From Sporosarcina sp. Te-1 (GTDB lineage: Bacteria > Bacillota > Bacilli > Bacillales_A > Planococcaceae), in the NCBI RefSeq assembly GCF_017498505.1, contig NZ_CP071798.1, forward strand, positions 1,550,001-1,614,000: 64,000 bases of DNA. The letters run 5' to 3'. Under the pieces are notes generated by a model. The model ran no database searches, was not told where the DNA came from, and saw only the letters and a program-made list of their open reading frames with translations. Both the position numbers and the translations under genes were made by a program. Below are positions 28,735-37,896 of this stretch, piece after piece. Every line of letters begins with the position of its first letter. The first letter of the stretch is position 1.

Positions 28735-28783
28735 ATCTTATCGCATTCCCAGCTACGTTGCAAATCATTGAGAATCATTATAA
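28735..28783 (-). promoter_or_regulatory. suf operon promoter with adjacent Fur-like box
   Basis: On the minus strand TTGCAA (28763-28758), a 17-base spacer and TAAGAT (28740-28735) form a good sigma-A promoter. Immediately upstream, TGAGAATCATTATAA (28769-28783, plus-strand reading) differs from the Bacillus 7-1-7 Fur box (TGATAATNATTATCA) at two positions. Iron-linked control of suf is therefore plausible but unproven. Confidence 0.6.
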
Positions 28784-28891
28784 AGTAATTGCCGATTGCC
28801 CCATTTTTTCAATGAAAATTATTGACTTTCCTTTCAAATGATATTTTCAATTATCCTTCCACGATTGAGAATGCAAGTCTCCTTTGCAAAT

Positions 28892-28931
28892 AAAAAAAAC
28901 AATCATCCCAGAACATAATCCGGGATGATTG
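28892..28931 (-). terminator. Terminator of the symporter gene
   Basis: Perfect 10-base stem CAATCATCCC (28900-28909) with GGGATGATTG (28922-28931). On the minus strand eight T follow. Confidence 0.95.
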
Positions 28932-28959
28932 AATGGGATATATGGACTCACTTGTTCCT

Positions 28960-30141
28960 TTATCCTTTCGCTTTCGGGGTGAAGCGATCGACAATCATCG
29001 CAAGTGCTCCGTCTCCTGTAACGTTCGTGGCTGTTCCAAAGCTGTCTTGCGCCATATACAAAGCGATCATAAGCGCAATCATGGAATCGTCAAAATGGAG
29101 CATCTTTCCGAGCAATCCGACAGCCGCCATGACAGCCCCTCCCGGAACTCCTGGTGCTGCGATCATCGTGACACCAAGCATAAGAATGAACGGGAAGTAA
29201 CTGCCGAATTCGATTGGCATGCCGTTCATTAGAAGAACGCCGATCGAACAAGAGACTAGCGTGATTGTACTGCCCGATAAGTGGATCGTCGCAAAAAGCG
29301 GTATGGTAAAATCAGTCACCTTATCAGAAGCGCCCGTCTTTTTCGCCTGACGCAATGTAACGGGTATCGTTGCAGCTGATGACTGTGTACCGATTGCCGT
29401 CATGTAAGCTGGTGCCATTGTTTTCATGAGCATTAGCGGATTTTTTCCATTCAATGTTCCAGCAACTGTGTACTGTAGCAATAACATGATCAGGTGAAGC
29501 GCGATGATCATGACAAAGACCATTGCGAAAACGGAAAGAACTTTAGCTACCTCGCCCGTGTATGTCATATTGAGAAATATTCCAAAGATATGGATCGGCA
29601 ACAACGGAATGATAATATAAGATATGACTTTCTCGATAAGCAAGTTGAATTCATCAAAGAAAGCGAGCATCGACTTGCTGTTGATGGATGCCATTCCGAT
29701 TCCAAGGATAAAAGCAAGCAATAATGCAGTCATGACGCCCATCAACGGTGTCAATTCCAATTCAAAAAACGGTTTCAGCACATGATGATTACCTTCGATC
29801 TGCCGCTGCCCCGTCTTGATGAAGTTCGGCAATATTGTCGTTGCTGCAAAAAAAGCGAGCACTCCAGCGACAATTGTGGAAATATAGGCGAATGCCGTGG
29901 CCAGTCCGAGCAATTTCCCGGACCCTTTTCCGAGCTTCGCAATTCCCGGTGCGATGAAAGCAACGATGATCAAAGGAACGACGAAATTCAAGAAGCCGCC
30001 GAAAATCATATTGAACGTGGCAAATGTTCTGCCGAAGCCTTTGGCAAACCCTTCATGCAGTAAGGGCAATGACCATCCTAACAGGATAGCGAGGCCGATG
30101 GCGATTATGATGCGCCAAATAAGTCCTACTTTAATTTTCAT
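28960..30141 (-). CDS. Dicarboxylate/amino acid:cation symporter (DAACS family)
   Basis: A 393-residue membrane symporter of the DAACS/GltP-DctA family. The Ser-rich re-entrant hairpin HP1 is TQSSAATIPVTLRQAKK and HP2 carries GVPGGAVMAA. The DSFGTATNVTGDGALA segment corresponds to the helix-8 NxxGD-type substrate site. It probably imports glutamate, aspartate, serine or C4-dicarboxylates with sodium or protons. Monocistronic, with its own strong terminator and an AGGGAGGACATGGG ribosome site. Confidence 0.93.
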   Translation of the reverse strand: MKIKVGLIWRIIIAIGLAILLGWSLPLLHEGFAKGFGRTFATFNMIFGGFLNFVVPLIIVAFIAPGIAKLGKGSGKLLGLATAFAYISTIVAGVLAFFAATTILPNFIKTGQRQIEGNHHVLKPFFELELTPLMGVMTALLLAFILGIGMASINSKSMLAFFDEFNLLIEKVISYIIIPLLPIHIFGIFLNMTYTGEVAKVLSVFAMVFVMIIALHLIMLLLQYTVAGTLNGKNPLMLMKTMAPAYMTAIGTQSSAATIPVTLRQAKKTGASDKVTDFTIPLFATIHLSGSTITLVSCSIGVLLMNGMPIEFGSYFPFILMLGVTMIAAPGVPGGAVMAAVGLLGKMLHFDDSMIALMIALYMAQDSFGTATNVTGDGALAMIVDRFTPKAKG

Positions 30142-30242
30142 CCCATGTCCTCCCTAGATGTACAAATGTATTTCAACCATTCAACTCTACCATACAACTG
30201 GAAGCAGTGGAACAGGGCAGGGAGTATTCATAATTATTTATC

Positions 30243-30273
30243 AAAAAGACCTCTTTCCACTCGGAAAGAGGTC
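30243..30273 (-). terminator. metNPQ operon terminator
   Basis: GACCTCTTTCC (30248-30258) pairs with GGAAAGAGGTC (30263-30273). TTTTTGAT follows on the minus strand, 13 bases after the metQ stop. Confidence 0.93.
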
Positions 30274-30285
30274 AGATTCTTTCTA

Positions 30286-31131
30286 TTACTTAACAGGCAC
30301 TACAGAGCCTTTCCATTCTTCAAGGATGAAGTCTTGGATCTCTTTTGATTTCAATACTTCGACAAGCGCTTTAATTGCTTCATTATCCTCGTCGCCTTTG
30401 TTGACAGCGATGATATTGACATACGGAGAGTCTTGGCTCTCGAGTACAATCGCATCTTCAAGCGGATTCAATCCTGCATCGATTGCATAGTTTGAATTGA
30501 TCAACAAAGCATCGCCTTCGTCATTTTTATAGAGCTGCGGCATTAAAGCTGGCTCATAGTTCGGATCGAACTTCAGGTTTTTCGGATTGTCGACGATGTC
30601 GCTCAATTCCGCTTTTACTTTATCCACGCCTTCAGCAAGTGTAATAAGGCCTTTTTCTTCCAACATCGCAAGTACACGACCATGGTCGGCAACCGAGTTG
30701 CTGATCAAGATAGTTGCTCCGTCCGGAAGTTCATCCAGTGATTTGTATTTCTTTGAATAGACGCCGATCGGTTCAATATGGATCTCTCCTGCATTAACGA
30801 AATCATAGCCAAAGTCAGCGATTTGTCCTTCCATGTAGGGAATGTGCTGGAAGTAGTTCGCATCCAAATCTTTCGAATCCAAATCTTTATTTGGCAGCAC
30901 ATAGTCTTGGTATGTTTCAATCTCTAATTCATATCCTTTTTCTTCAAGCAGTGGTTGGGCTTTTTTCAAAATGACTGCGTGAGGCGTATTGGAAGCCCCA
31001 ACAACAATTTTTGTTTTTTCTTGTTCCGTATCACCTGATGACGCGTTATTGCTGTCTTTATCCTTTGTGCCGCAAGCTGCTAACGCCAAAACAAGCGTTG
31101 CAAGCAATAATGCCGAAATGATTTTTTTCAT
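30286..31131 (-). CDS. metQ: Methionine ABC importer, binding lipoprotein MetQ
   Basis: A 281-residue NlpA-family lipoprotein: signal peptide, lipobox LAAC (Cys20), then the binding domain starting KIVVGASNTPHAVIL and including NYFQHIPYM, the usual D/L-methionine pocket region. Last gene of the metN-P-Q operon under the S-box at 32928-33096, and the equivalent of B. subtilis yusA. Ends at a strong terminator. Confidence 0.95.
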   Translation of the reverse strand: MKKIISALLLATLVLALAACGTKDKDSNNASSGDTEQEKTKIVVGASNTPHAVILKKAQPLLEEKGYELEIETYQDYVLPNKDLDSKDLDANYFQHIPYMEGQIADFGYDFVNAGEIHIEPIGVYSKKYKSLDELPDGATILISNSVADHGRVLAMLEEKGLITLAEGVDKVKAELSDIVDNPKNLKFDPNYEPALMPQLYKNDEGDALLINSNYAIDAGLNPLEDAIVLESQDSPYVNIIAVNKGDEDNEAIKALVEVLKSKEIQDFILEEWKGSVVPVK

Positions 31132-31189
31132 GTGGGTTCTCTCCTTTTTAGTTGCTTTATGTCAACAAGCCGAAGCTTGCAGTTCCTTT

Positions 31190-31858
31190 TTATCGTTTAT
31201 CCAATTTCTTAACTGCCGTATCCCCAATGAATTGGATAATAAACACAATGACTAAGATGAGAATCGTAGCTGCTAGCGTTACGTCTCCCCGGTTTCGTTG
31301 GAAACCGTCGAGATACGCCAGGTTTCCGAGGCCGCCAGCTCCGATGACGCCCGCCATCGCCGTATAGCCAACCAAGGCGATCGCTGTCACAGTAATCCCC
31401 GATATGAGAGCAGGCAGCGATTCAGGGATGAGGACTTTGAAAATGATCGTGCTCGTTTTAGCCCCCATCGAACGGGCCGCTTCGATGACGCCTTTATCAA
31501 TTTCCTGCAGTCCAATCAGCACCATTCGCGCGTAGAAGGGAGCAGAGCCGATCACGAGAGCCGGCAATGCAGCCTGGGGACCACGCATCGATTCCATGAT
31601 CAACAACGTGAAGGGAATCAATAAAATGATCAGAATGAGGAACGGAATGGATCTAAATACATTGACAAACGTACTTGTGATGAAGTTCAAAAAACGATTT
31701 GCCCATAACTGGCCGGGACTTGTTAAAAACAATACAATCCCGAGGATCAGTCCGAAGATGAACGTATAGAAAGTCGAGGCGGCCGTCATGTAGATCGTTT
31801 CTTTTGTCGCTTCCCACATCATTTCCCAATCAACATTCGGAAAGAATTTTTCAATCAT
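31190..31858 (-). CDS. metP: Methionine ABC importer, permease MetP (MetI)
   Basis: A 222-residue permease with five helices and the EAA-type coupling loop ([24 protein letters not shown] is the region, residues about 125-150). The first helices begin at [16 protein letters not shown]. It overlaps metN by eight bases and precedes metQ by 58, and is equivalent to yusB of B. subtilis. It moves methionine across the membrane with MetN and MetQ. Confidence 0.95.
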   Translation of the reverse strand: MIEKFFPNVDWEMMWEATKETIYMTAASTFYTFIFGLILGIVLFLTSPGQLWANRFLNFITSTFVNVFRSIPFLILIILLIPFTLLIMESMRGPQAALPALVIGSAPFYARMVLIGLQEIDKGVIEAARSMGAKTSTIIFKVLIPESLPALISGITVTAIALVGYTAMAGVIGAGGLGNLAYLDGFQRNRGDVTLAATILILVIVFIIQFIGDTAVKKLDKR

Positions 31859-32873
31859 GGACGATCACCTCCGCCTGCACGCCTTCATTATGCAAGTACT
31901 GGATCGCTTCTTGAACGACGCTTTCATTGCCGAGGATTTGCAGGATCAATGTTCCGTATGCCCCGCCTTGTGTATGCGTGATGTTACCTTGCACGATGTT
32001 CACATCAACTTGGAAGGATCGGATCAGGCTGGACAGGACGGGTTGTTCCGTCCGTTCGCCGATAAACACCAGCTTGACAAGCGTTCCGTCCGGCACCTCT
32101 TGGCGGACGTGAGCCAATGCCTGCTCCGTTCCTGCCGGTTCGGTTACTTGGGAAACGAACCGCTTGGTAATCGCGGCTTTCGGTTGTTGGAACACATCGA
32201 GCACATTGCCTATTTCGACAACACGGCCGGATTCCATGACGGCAACCTGGTGACAAATTTTTCGGATGACGTGCATTTCATGTGTAATCATGACAATTGT
32301 CAATCCAAGCCGTTGATTGATATCCGTTAGTAAGTCTAAAATCTGATCGGTCGTTTCCGGATCCAGTGCAGACGTCGCTTCATCGCAAAGCAGCACTTCC
32401 GGTTCATTCGCAAGGGCGCGTGCGATGCCGACCCGCTGCTTCTGCCCGCCGGACAGCTCCGAGGGGTAGGCATTCTCCCTTCCGCGGAGTCCTACAAGAT
32501 CAATGAGCTCTTCCACTTTTCGGTCCCGTTCCGCTTTCGGCACGCCAGCGATCTCTAATGGAAATGCAATATTCCCTTTGACCGTCCGAGACCACAACAA
32601 GTTGAAATGCTGAAAGATCATGCTCACTTTTTGGCGGACCTTCCGCAATTCCTTCGCCGAAACGGAGGATATTTCACGACCCGCGATCGTAATCGACCCC
32701 GATGTCGGTTTTTCTAAACCATTCAACAAACGGATGAGCGTACTTTTCCCCGCCCCGCTGTAACCGATAATGCCGAATATGGCGCCGTCCGCAATGGAAA
32801 GTGTGACCCCATCGACAGCCAGCAAACCGTCCTTTTGGCCATATCGTTTATTGACGTCCTTTAATTCAATCAT
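31851..32873 (-). CDS. metN: Methionine ABC importer, ATP-binding protein MetN
   Basis: A 340-residue ATPase: Walker [10 protein letters not shown], signature [13 protein letters not shown], Walker [13 protein letters not shown], then a C-terminal NIL domain (about residues 265-340) that binds methionine and inhibits transport when the cell is replete. The start is ATG 32873 behind AGAGGTGATATAC. The frame is open further upstream to 32996, but that stretch is the riboswitch terminator and not coding. First gene of the operon. Confidence 0.95.
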   Translation of the reverse strand: MIELKDVNKRYGQKDGLLAVDGVTLSIADGAIFGIIGYSGAGKSTLIRLLNGLEKPTSGSITIAGREISSVSAKELRKVRQKVSMIFQHFNLLWSRTVKGNIAFPLEIAGVPKAERDRKVEELIDLVGLRGRENAYPSELSGGQKQRVGIARALANEPEVLLCDEATSALDPETTDQILDLLTDINQRLGLTIVMITHEMHVIRKICHQVAVMESGRVVEIGNVLDVFQQPKAAITKRFVSQVTEPAGTEQALAHVRQEVPDGTLVKLVFIGERTEQPVLSSLIRSFQVDVNIVQGNITHTQGGAYGTLILQILGNESVVQEAIQYLHNEGVQAEVIVHD

Positions 32874-32927
32874 GTATATCACCTCTGCTATCATGTCGCT
32901 GCCGTCTAGTATAAATCTGGCGGATTC

Positions 32928-33096
32928 AAAATAAAAGCCTTCCTGCAGACAAGCAGAAAGGCATAACGTTTCATAGACGTCAATCCGATCTCTCATCTCT
33001 CAAAGCATTGCGCTTTGCGTGACTTGGCACCATTTCACAAATGTGACGGTTGCCGGGCTTCATAGGGCACTTCCCTCCACCTCTCTTTATAAGAGC
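32928..33096 (-). promoter_or_regulatory. SAM (S-box) riboswitch with intrinsic terminator, upstream of metNPQ
   Basis: The aptamer (33096 down to about 32984) shows the S-box order: CTCTTATAAAGAGAGGTGGA, GGGA, then ATGAAGCCCGGCAACC, GGTGCCAA and a closing GAGAGATGAGAG. Its expression platform ends in GCCTTTCTGC/GCAGGAAGGC followed by TTTTATTTT (32962-32928). SAM binding should favour the terminator and switch the methionine importer off. Confidence 0.95.
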
Positions 33097-33120
33097 GACA
33101 TATTCAATTGATTGTTATCA

Positions 33121-33149
33121 TTTATACCATGAGACATTTTTACTGTCAA
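33121..33149 (-). promoter_or_regulatory. Sigma-A promoter of the metNPQ leader
   Basis: TTGACA (33149-33144), a 17-base spacer and TATAAA (33126-33121) on the minus strand. The -35 overlaps the stop codon region of the upstream thioredoxin-like gene. Confidence 0.8.
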
Positions 33150-33445
33150 CTTAATTTTTCAAGCAAATATGGAACGGATTGGAAAGCATAGATTTTATGC
33201 GCCAGTTGCCCATTCTTCTGCACTAGGAGGCAAGGCACGCTTTCAATTTCGTAATCGACTGCAATGGATTCGACATAATTCAAATCCGCTTTTCCTAAGG
33301 GCAGTTCAGGTTTCAGCTCTGCTACGACCTCCAGCATTTTGGAAGCGACCGCACATGTTCCGCATAGCGGTGTATATAAGTAAAACGCTGCATCTGGGAA
33401 TTGGCTCCGTGTAATCTCCCATTGTTCGCGTGTCCAGTTATCCAT
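33146..33445 (-). CDS. yusE: Thioredoxin-like protein (YusE-like)
   Basis: A 99-residue thioredoxin-fold protein with a CGTC active site (YTPLCGTCAVASKM) and the cis-Pro of ESVPCLLV. It probably serves in cytoplasmic thiol-disulfide exchange with an unknown partner. Its position between metN and the toprim gene matches yusE in B. subtilis. An AGGAGGACATCT ribosome site precedes ATG. The metNPQ promoter begins within its last codons. Confidence 0.85.
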   Translation of the reverse strand: MDNWTREQWEITRSQFPDAAFYLYTPLCGTCAVASKMLEVVAELKPELPLGKADLNYVESIAVDYEIESVPCLLVQKNGQLAHKIYAFQSVPYLLEKLS

Positions 33446-33485
33446 AGATGTCCTCCTCGAGATTCAGTCTAGCCCATCGTCCCTC

Positions 33486-33830
33486 CTAAAACAATAGGTC
33501 GGGATGCACCTTGAAATTCGCGGCCAAAAGAATCAATGCAAGCGCTCGGTAAGGGGTTGTCTCAACTTGCCGATACACCCGCTCTGTATAAAGATGGATG
33601 GCTTCAGGATAGTCCCGTTTAAATAGAGCACGGATGGCATCGCCGGACGCATCCGCGTCAACGAAGACATAGATATCCTGGTGCTCATGGGGAGCCAGCA
33701 GCTCCTCCAATTTGTAAGGACTTACGGTGCCATTTGTACAGACAATCTCGACCGGCTCTGCCAGCACAGCGAGCAGACGCTTCTTATCCGAATGGCCTTC
33801 CACTAAGATCACTTTGTCTTCACACATCAT
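33486..33830 (-). CDS. yusF: Toprim-domain protein (YusF-like)
   Basis: A 114-residue stand-alone toprim protein: catalytic Glu in ILVEGHSDKKRL and the DxD motif in VFVDADASGDAIR. Such small toprim (OLD/RNase M5-like) proteins may bind or cut nucleic acid, but YusF has no assigned activity. There are two ATG codons at the start (MMCEDK), and either could be used. It lies 40 bases ahead of yusE. Confidence 0.85.
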   Translation of the reverse strand: MMCEDKVILVEGHSDKKRLLAVLAEPVEIVCTNGTVSPYKLEELLAPHEHQDIYVFVDADASGDAIRALFKRDYPEAIHLYTERVYRQVETTPYRALALILLAANFKVHPDLLF

Positions 33831-33851
33831 CGTGCACCCCTTATCCGGAAC

Positions 33852-33879
33852 ATAAAAGGCGCCGGATTTCTCCGGCGCC
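33852..33879 (-). terminator. gcvH terminator
   Basis: GGCGCCGGA (33858-33866) pairs with TCCGGCGCC (33871-33879), with TTTTATG following on the minus strand. Confidence 0.9.
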
Positions 33880-33929
33880 TCAGCCTGTTGCTTTATTGAG
33901 AACGCTCGTTACATTCAGCGTACCCTATT

Positions 33930-34313
33930 TTACTCGCCAACAGTCATTTTGTCATAGTCTTCTGCAGACATAAGCGCGTCCAGTTCGGATTCGTCGGAAG
34001 CTTCCACGACGATCATCCAAGCGCCTTCATATGGGGATTCGTTTACTAGTTCCGGGCTGTCTTCCAACTCTTCGTTCACTTCAACGACTTTACCGCTGAT
34101 TGGAGCGTATAGCTCGGAAACTGTCTTAACGGACTCAACGCTGCCAAAAGGCTCGTCCGCTGTTACGTCGTCACCGACTTGTGGCAGTTCAACGAATACG
34201 ATATCGCCAAGTTCAGATTGCGCGAAGTGTGTGATACCAATCCGGTATTTGCCGTTTTCATCTTTTACCCATTCATGTTCTTCTGAATAACGCAAGTTTG
34301 TAGGTGTGCTCAT
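33930..34313 (-). CDS. gcvH: Glycine cleavage system H protein
   Basis: A 127-residue lipoyl carrier that shuttles the aminomethyl group in glycine cleavage and, in Bacillales, acts as the entry point for lipoate to other complexes. Lipoylation site Lys63 is in [16 protein letters not shown]. The start is ATG 34313, seven bases after GGAGGG; a longer frame upstream is not supported. The other gcv genes are not nearby. LipA (3809) modifies this protein. Confidence 0.96.
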   Translation of the reverse strand: MSTPTNLRYSEEHEWVKDENGKYRIGITHFAQSELGDIVFVELPQVGDDVTADEPFGSVESVKTVSELYAPISGKVVEVNEELEDSPELVNESPYEGAWMIVVEASDESELDALMSAEDYDKMTVGE

Positions 34314-34388
34314 CCCATAACCCTCCATAAGTGTACATATATTCATTCCATTCAATTTTGACATATTCCACGAATAAAGACAAGAAAG

Positions 34389-34751
34389 TTATTCCTTGCC
34401 CCAAATGTCCTCATACTGCGTTTCATTGAAGCCTACCGTCACCTTTTTTCCATCTGTCGCAATCGGCCGTTTGATCAGCATGCCGTCCGATGATAGCAAC
34501 GCCAATTTCTCGTCGGCGGACATCTCCGGCAGTTTGTCCTTCAATTGCAGTTCCCGATATTTCATGCCGCTCACATTGAAGAACTTTTTGATGTCCAGAC
34601 CGGACTGTTCAATAAAAGTGCGAAGAACTTCCTCTGTAGGCGGCTGCTCTGCGATATTCACATAATCCACCTGCACTCCCTTCGCCTCCAACCACTTTTC
34701 CGCTTTCTTGCATGAACTGCATTTCGGATAGCCATAAAACGTAATTGTCAT
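34389..34751 (-). CDS. yusI: ArsC/Spx-family protein (YusI-like)
   Basis: A 120-residue thioredoxin-fold protein of the ArsC/Spx family, with GYPKCSSCKKAEKWL (CxxC) at the N-terminus, the FFNVSG segment and RPIATDGKKVTVGF. It lacks the features of Spx itself that I would need to call an RNA-polymerase regulator. ATG 34751 lies seven bases from GGGGTG, with a second ATG three bases upstream. The -10 of its promoter (TATACT) lies beside the fadE terminator. Confidence 0.85.
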   Translation of the reverse strand: MTITFYGYPKCSSCKKAEKWLEAKGVQVDYVNIAEQPPTEEVLRTFIEQSGLDIKKFFNVSGMKYRELQLKDKLPEMSADEKLALLSSDGMLIKRPIATDGKKVTVGFNETQYEDIWGKE

Positions 34752-34784
34752 CATTTGCACCCCGCTTTTTCCATCCAGTATAAC

Positions 34785-34824
34785 AGAAAAACCATCCGGA
34801 CAAAAAGTGCTTGCCCGGATGGTT
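34785..34824 (-). terminator. Terminator of the fadN-fadA-fadE operon
   Basis: ACCATCCGG (34791-34799) pairs with CCGGATGGT (34815-34823). On the minus strand TTTTTCTG follows. It lies directly after the fadE stop. Confidence 0.8.
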
Positions 34825-34828
34825 TGCA

Positions 34829-36616
34829 TCAAACGACGTACTTTTCAGCTTCGATCAGCTTCTCGGAAGCTTCGCGTTTTTTCGCGATAATATTATACGG
34901 GTTGGAGCGGGTCAATTTCCGCAATGCGGAGAGCATCATCCGTTGGTTATCCCCTTCGACCGAAGCAAGCAATGTTTCCTTTGCATCTTTTTCGATCGCT
35001 TCAAATGCCTCCTGGCAGAAAATTTGTGTATAAAGGATCTTTTGCTTCTCTTTTTCTTCACCATTTTTCGCAACGGCCTTTTCTGTACGCAATAGAGCCG
35101 ATTCCATCGCGAAAACATTGTTTGCGATATCCGCAATGTTAACGAGGACTTCTTGTTCAGCTTCCAGTTTCGTGCCAAAACGCTGCGCCGCCATGCCAGC
35201 AGCTAGAAGACCGATCTTCTTTGCATTTTTCACAAGCACTTTCTCTTGAGCCAGTGCTTCGTCCCCAATTTCTTCCGGCATCATCATGAGCAGTTCTTCC
35301 TGAAGGCCTTGCGCCTTTTCCAGCAATGGCAATTCGCCCTTCATCGCCTTTTTCAGGAAGGTGCCCGGGACGATCATCCGGTTAATTTCGTTCGTTCCTT
35401 CAAAAATACGGTTGATGCGAGAATCCCGATAAATACGCTCTACTTCATACTCTTGCATGAAGCCATAACCGCCGTGCAGCTGGACCGCTTCGTCAACGAT
35501 GTAGTCAAGCACTTCCGAACCGACGACTTTATTGATGGAGCACTCGATGGCATATTCCGCGATGGAAGCCGCTACTTCCTTTCCATCCTTCTGCTGCTCC
35601 GCCGTCATCTGGCTGTTGCGCTCTTCGAAATAGCCGACCGTGCGATAGATCAAGCTTTCTGTCGCATACAATTTGGAAGCCATCGTTGCCAATTTTTCTT
35701 TCGTCAAATTGAAAGAAGAGATCGGCGTCTTAAATTGCTGGCGCTGATTTGTATACGAGATGGCCAATTCGAGCGCACGCTTGGAGCCGCCGATTGTACC
35801 AACACCTAGTTTGTAACGCCCGATATTCAAAATATTGAAGGCGATAATATGGCCACGGCCGATTTCACCTAGCAAATTCTCGACCGGCACTTCCGCGTCC
35901 TCCAAAATAAGTGTCCGTGTAGACGATGATTTGATTCCCATCTTCTTTTCTTCAGCACCAACGGAGACGCCTGGAAACTCTCTCTCCACAATAAATGCGG
36001 AGAACTTATCGCCATCGACTTTCGCATAGACGACGAATACGTCCGCGAAGCCAGCGTTGGTAATCCATTGCTTTTCCCCATTCAAAATATAATGGGTGCC
36101 CGCCTCATTCAATTTCGCTGTCGTTTTTGCCCCAAGTGCATCTGAACCGGAGCCTGGTTCCGTCAATGCATACGCGAAAATCTTCTCAGCGGTTGCAGAG
36201 CTCGGCAAGTATTTCTTCTTTTGCTCTTCATTCCCGAACAGCACGATCGGAAGCGTACCGATCCCAACATGTGCACCGTGCGTGATAGAAAAGCCGCCAG
36301 CAACGGACATTTTCTCTGCGATCAAAGCGGACGAGATTTTATCCAAGCCCAATCCATCGTATTCTTCCGGAATATCGGCTCCGAGAAGTCCGAGGTCCCC
36401 TGCGGATTTCAACAAACGGACCGAATGCTCGAACTCATGGTGTTCCAAGTTCTCGATCACGGGTGCCACTTCGTTTTTCACATATTCTTCTGTCGTCTTG
36501 GCGATCATTTTATGTTCATCTGTAAAATCTTCCGGTGTGAAGACACGATTTGCTTCGATATCTTCAATCAAGAATGCTCCGCCCCGGATAAGATCCGTTG
36601 TTTTCGTTTCAGTCAT
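34829..36616 (-). CDS. fadE: Acyl-CoA dehydrogenase FadE
   Basis: A 595-residue flavoenzyme that oxidises acyl-CoA to 2-enoyl-CoA, the first step of beta-oxidation. Substrate/FAD motifs are YALTEPGSGSDALG and QWITNAGFADVF, and the catalytic Glu is in RIFEGTNEINR. An extended C-terminal domain of about 180 residues is characteristic of the YusJ/VLCAD-like group and suggests long-chain substrates. Third gene of fadN-fadA-fadE. Confidence 0.95.
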   Translation of the reverse strand: MTETKTTDLIRGGAFLIEDIEANRVFTPEDFTDEHKMIAKTTEEYVKNEVAPVIENLEHHEFEHSVRLLKSAGDLGLLGADIPEEYDGLGLDKISSALIAEKMSVAGGFSITHGAHVGIGTLPIVLFGNEEQKKKYLPSSATAEKIFAYALTEPGSGSDALGAKTTAKLNEAGTHYILNGEKQWITNAGFADVFVVYAKVDGDKFSAFIVEREFPGVSVGAEEKKMGIKSSSTRTLILEDAEVPVENLLGEIGRGHIIAFNILNIGRYKLGVGTIGGSKRALELAISYTNQRQQFKTPISSFNLTKEKLATMASKLYATESLIYRTVGYFEERNSQMTAEQQKDGKEVAASIAEYAIECSINKVVGSEVLDYIVDEAVQLHGGYGFMQEYEVERIYRDSRINRIFEGTNEINRMIVPGTFLKKAMKGELPLLEKAQGLQEELLMMMPEEIGDEALAQEKVLVKNAKKIGLLAAGMAAQRFGTKLEAEQEVLVNIADIANNVFAMESALLRTEKAVAKNGEEKEKQKILYTQIFCQEAFEAIEKDAKETLLASVEGDNQRMMLSALRKLTRSNPYNIIAKKREASEKLIEAEKYVV

Positions 36617-36691
36617 TGGAATTCCTCCCTAATTTATCAATATAAATCCCTTATCTATACGCTTGTTCAGACCTACAATTGGTTGCCGTCA

Positions 36692-37867
36692 TTATAATAG
36701 TTCAAATACGCCAGCTGCCCCCATGCCGCCTCCGATACACATCGTGACGACTCCGAACTGCTTGCCTTGGCGGCGCAGCTCGTTCAGCAAGCGCAATGTC
36801 AATACGGACCCTGTCGCGCCTAGCGGGTGACCGAGAGCGATCGCTCCACCGTTGACATTTACTTTATCCATATCCAAACCTAGATGGCGGATGACTTGGA
36901 GGGACTGTGAAGCGAACGCTTCGTTCAACTCCCATAAATCGATATCTTCAATCGAAAGTCCAGCAAGCTTCAACGCCTTCGGAACCGCTTCGATCGGTCC
37001 GATTCCCATCACTTCAGGCGGAACTCCGCCTACTGCAAAGGAACGGAATTTCGCAAGCGGTTTGAGACCTTGCGCTTCCGCCATTTCACGATCCATAACG
37101 AGGACAGATGCTGCTCCATCGGACGTCTGGGAAGCATTCCCCGCCGTGACGGAACCTTTTACGGAAAACGCCGGACGCAGCTTCGCAAGAACTTCCATTG
37201 ACGTCCCGACACGGACGCCTTCATCCATCTCAAACTGGAAGGTCGTCTCTTTATATTTTCCTGACGCATCGACGTAGCGTTTCGTCACTTCCACCGGCAC
37301 GATTTCGTCCACAAATTTTCCTGCTTCGATGGCAGCAGCCGCCCGTTCATGTGAGCAGACTGCAAACGCGTCTTGGTCTTCCCGGCTGACGCCGTATTTC
37401 TGCGCCACTTGCTCTGCCGTATGCCCCATTCCCATGTAATATTGAGGGGCGGTTTCGGCGAGCTTGAAATTCGGCCGTATCGTGTTGCCCATCATTGGCA
37501 CCATGCTCATCGACTCAACACCGCCGGCGATAATGGCCTGTGAATGGCCAAGCATGATCCGTTCCGCTGCATAGGCGATCGATTGAAGGCCGGATGAACA
37601 GAACCGGTTGATCGTAATCGCCGGTGTCGTATCAGGCAATCCGGCAAGCGCTCCGATGTTCCGGGCGACGTTCATTCCCTGCTCGGCTTCCGGCATTGCG
37701 CACCCCATTATCAAATCATCTATCGGTCCATCATAACCATTCGCTCGTTTCAATGTTTCTTTAACAGTCAGTGCTGCTAGATCATCCGGGCGGACCGTTG
37801 CCAGCGATCCTTTTCCCGCTTTGCCGACCGGTGTACGTGCACCGGCCACTAGTATTGCTTCACGCAT
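36692..37867 (-). CDS. fadA: Acetyl-CoA acyltransferase (3-ketoacyl-CoA thiolase) FadA
   Basis: A 391-residue thiolase that releases acetyl-CoA in the last beta-oxidation step. Nucleophilic Cys in [13 protein letters not shown] (about residue 88), His in [16 protein letters not shown], and second Cys in [12 protein letters not shown]. Middle gene of the operon, 29 bases after fadN. Confidence 0.96.
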   Translation of the reverse strand: MREAILVAGARTPVGKAGKGSLATVRPDDLAALTVKETLKRANGYDGPIDDLIMGCAMPEAEQGMNVARNIGALAGLPDTTPAITINRFCSSGLQSIAYAAERIMLGHSQAIIAGGVESMSMVPMMGNTIRPNFKLAETAPQYYMGMGHTAEQVAQKYGVSREDQDAFAVCSHERAAAAIEAGKFVDEIVPVEVTKRYVDASGKYKETTFQFEMDEGVRVGTSMEVLAKLRPAFSVKGSVTAGNASQTSDGAASVLVMDREMAEAQGLKPLAKFRSFAVGGVPPEVMGIGPIEAVPKALKLAGLSIEDIDLWELNEAFASQSLQVIRHLGLDMDKVNVNGGAIALGHPLGATGSVLTLRLLNELRRQGKQFGVVTMCIGGGMGAAGVFELL

Positions 37868-37896
37868 TCGACTTCCTCCTTTGCTATAGTGCGCTG

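Noticed and set aside
32874..32996. N-terminal extension of metN
   Set aside because: The extra codons translate the S-box terminator hairpin; a proper GAGGTG site precedes ATG 32873.
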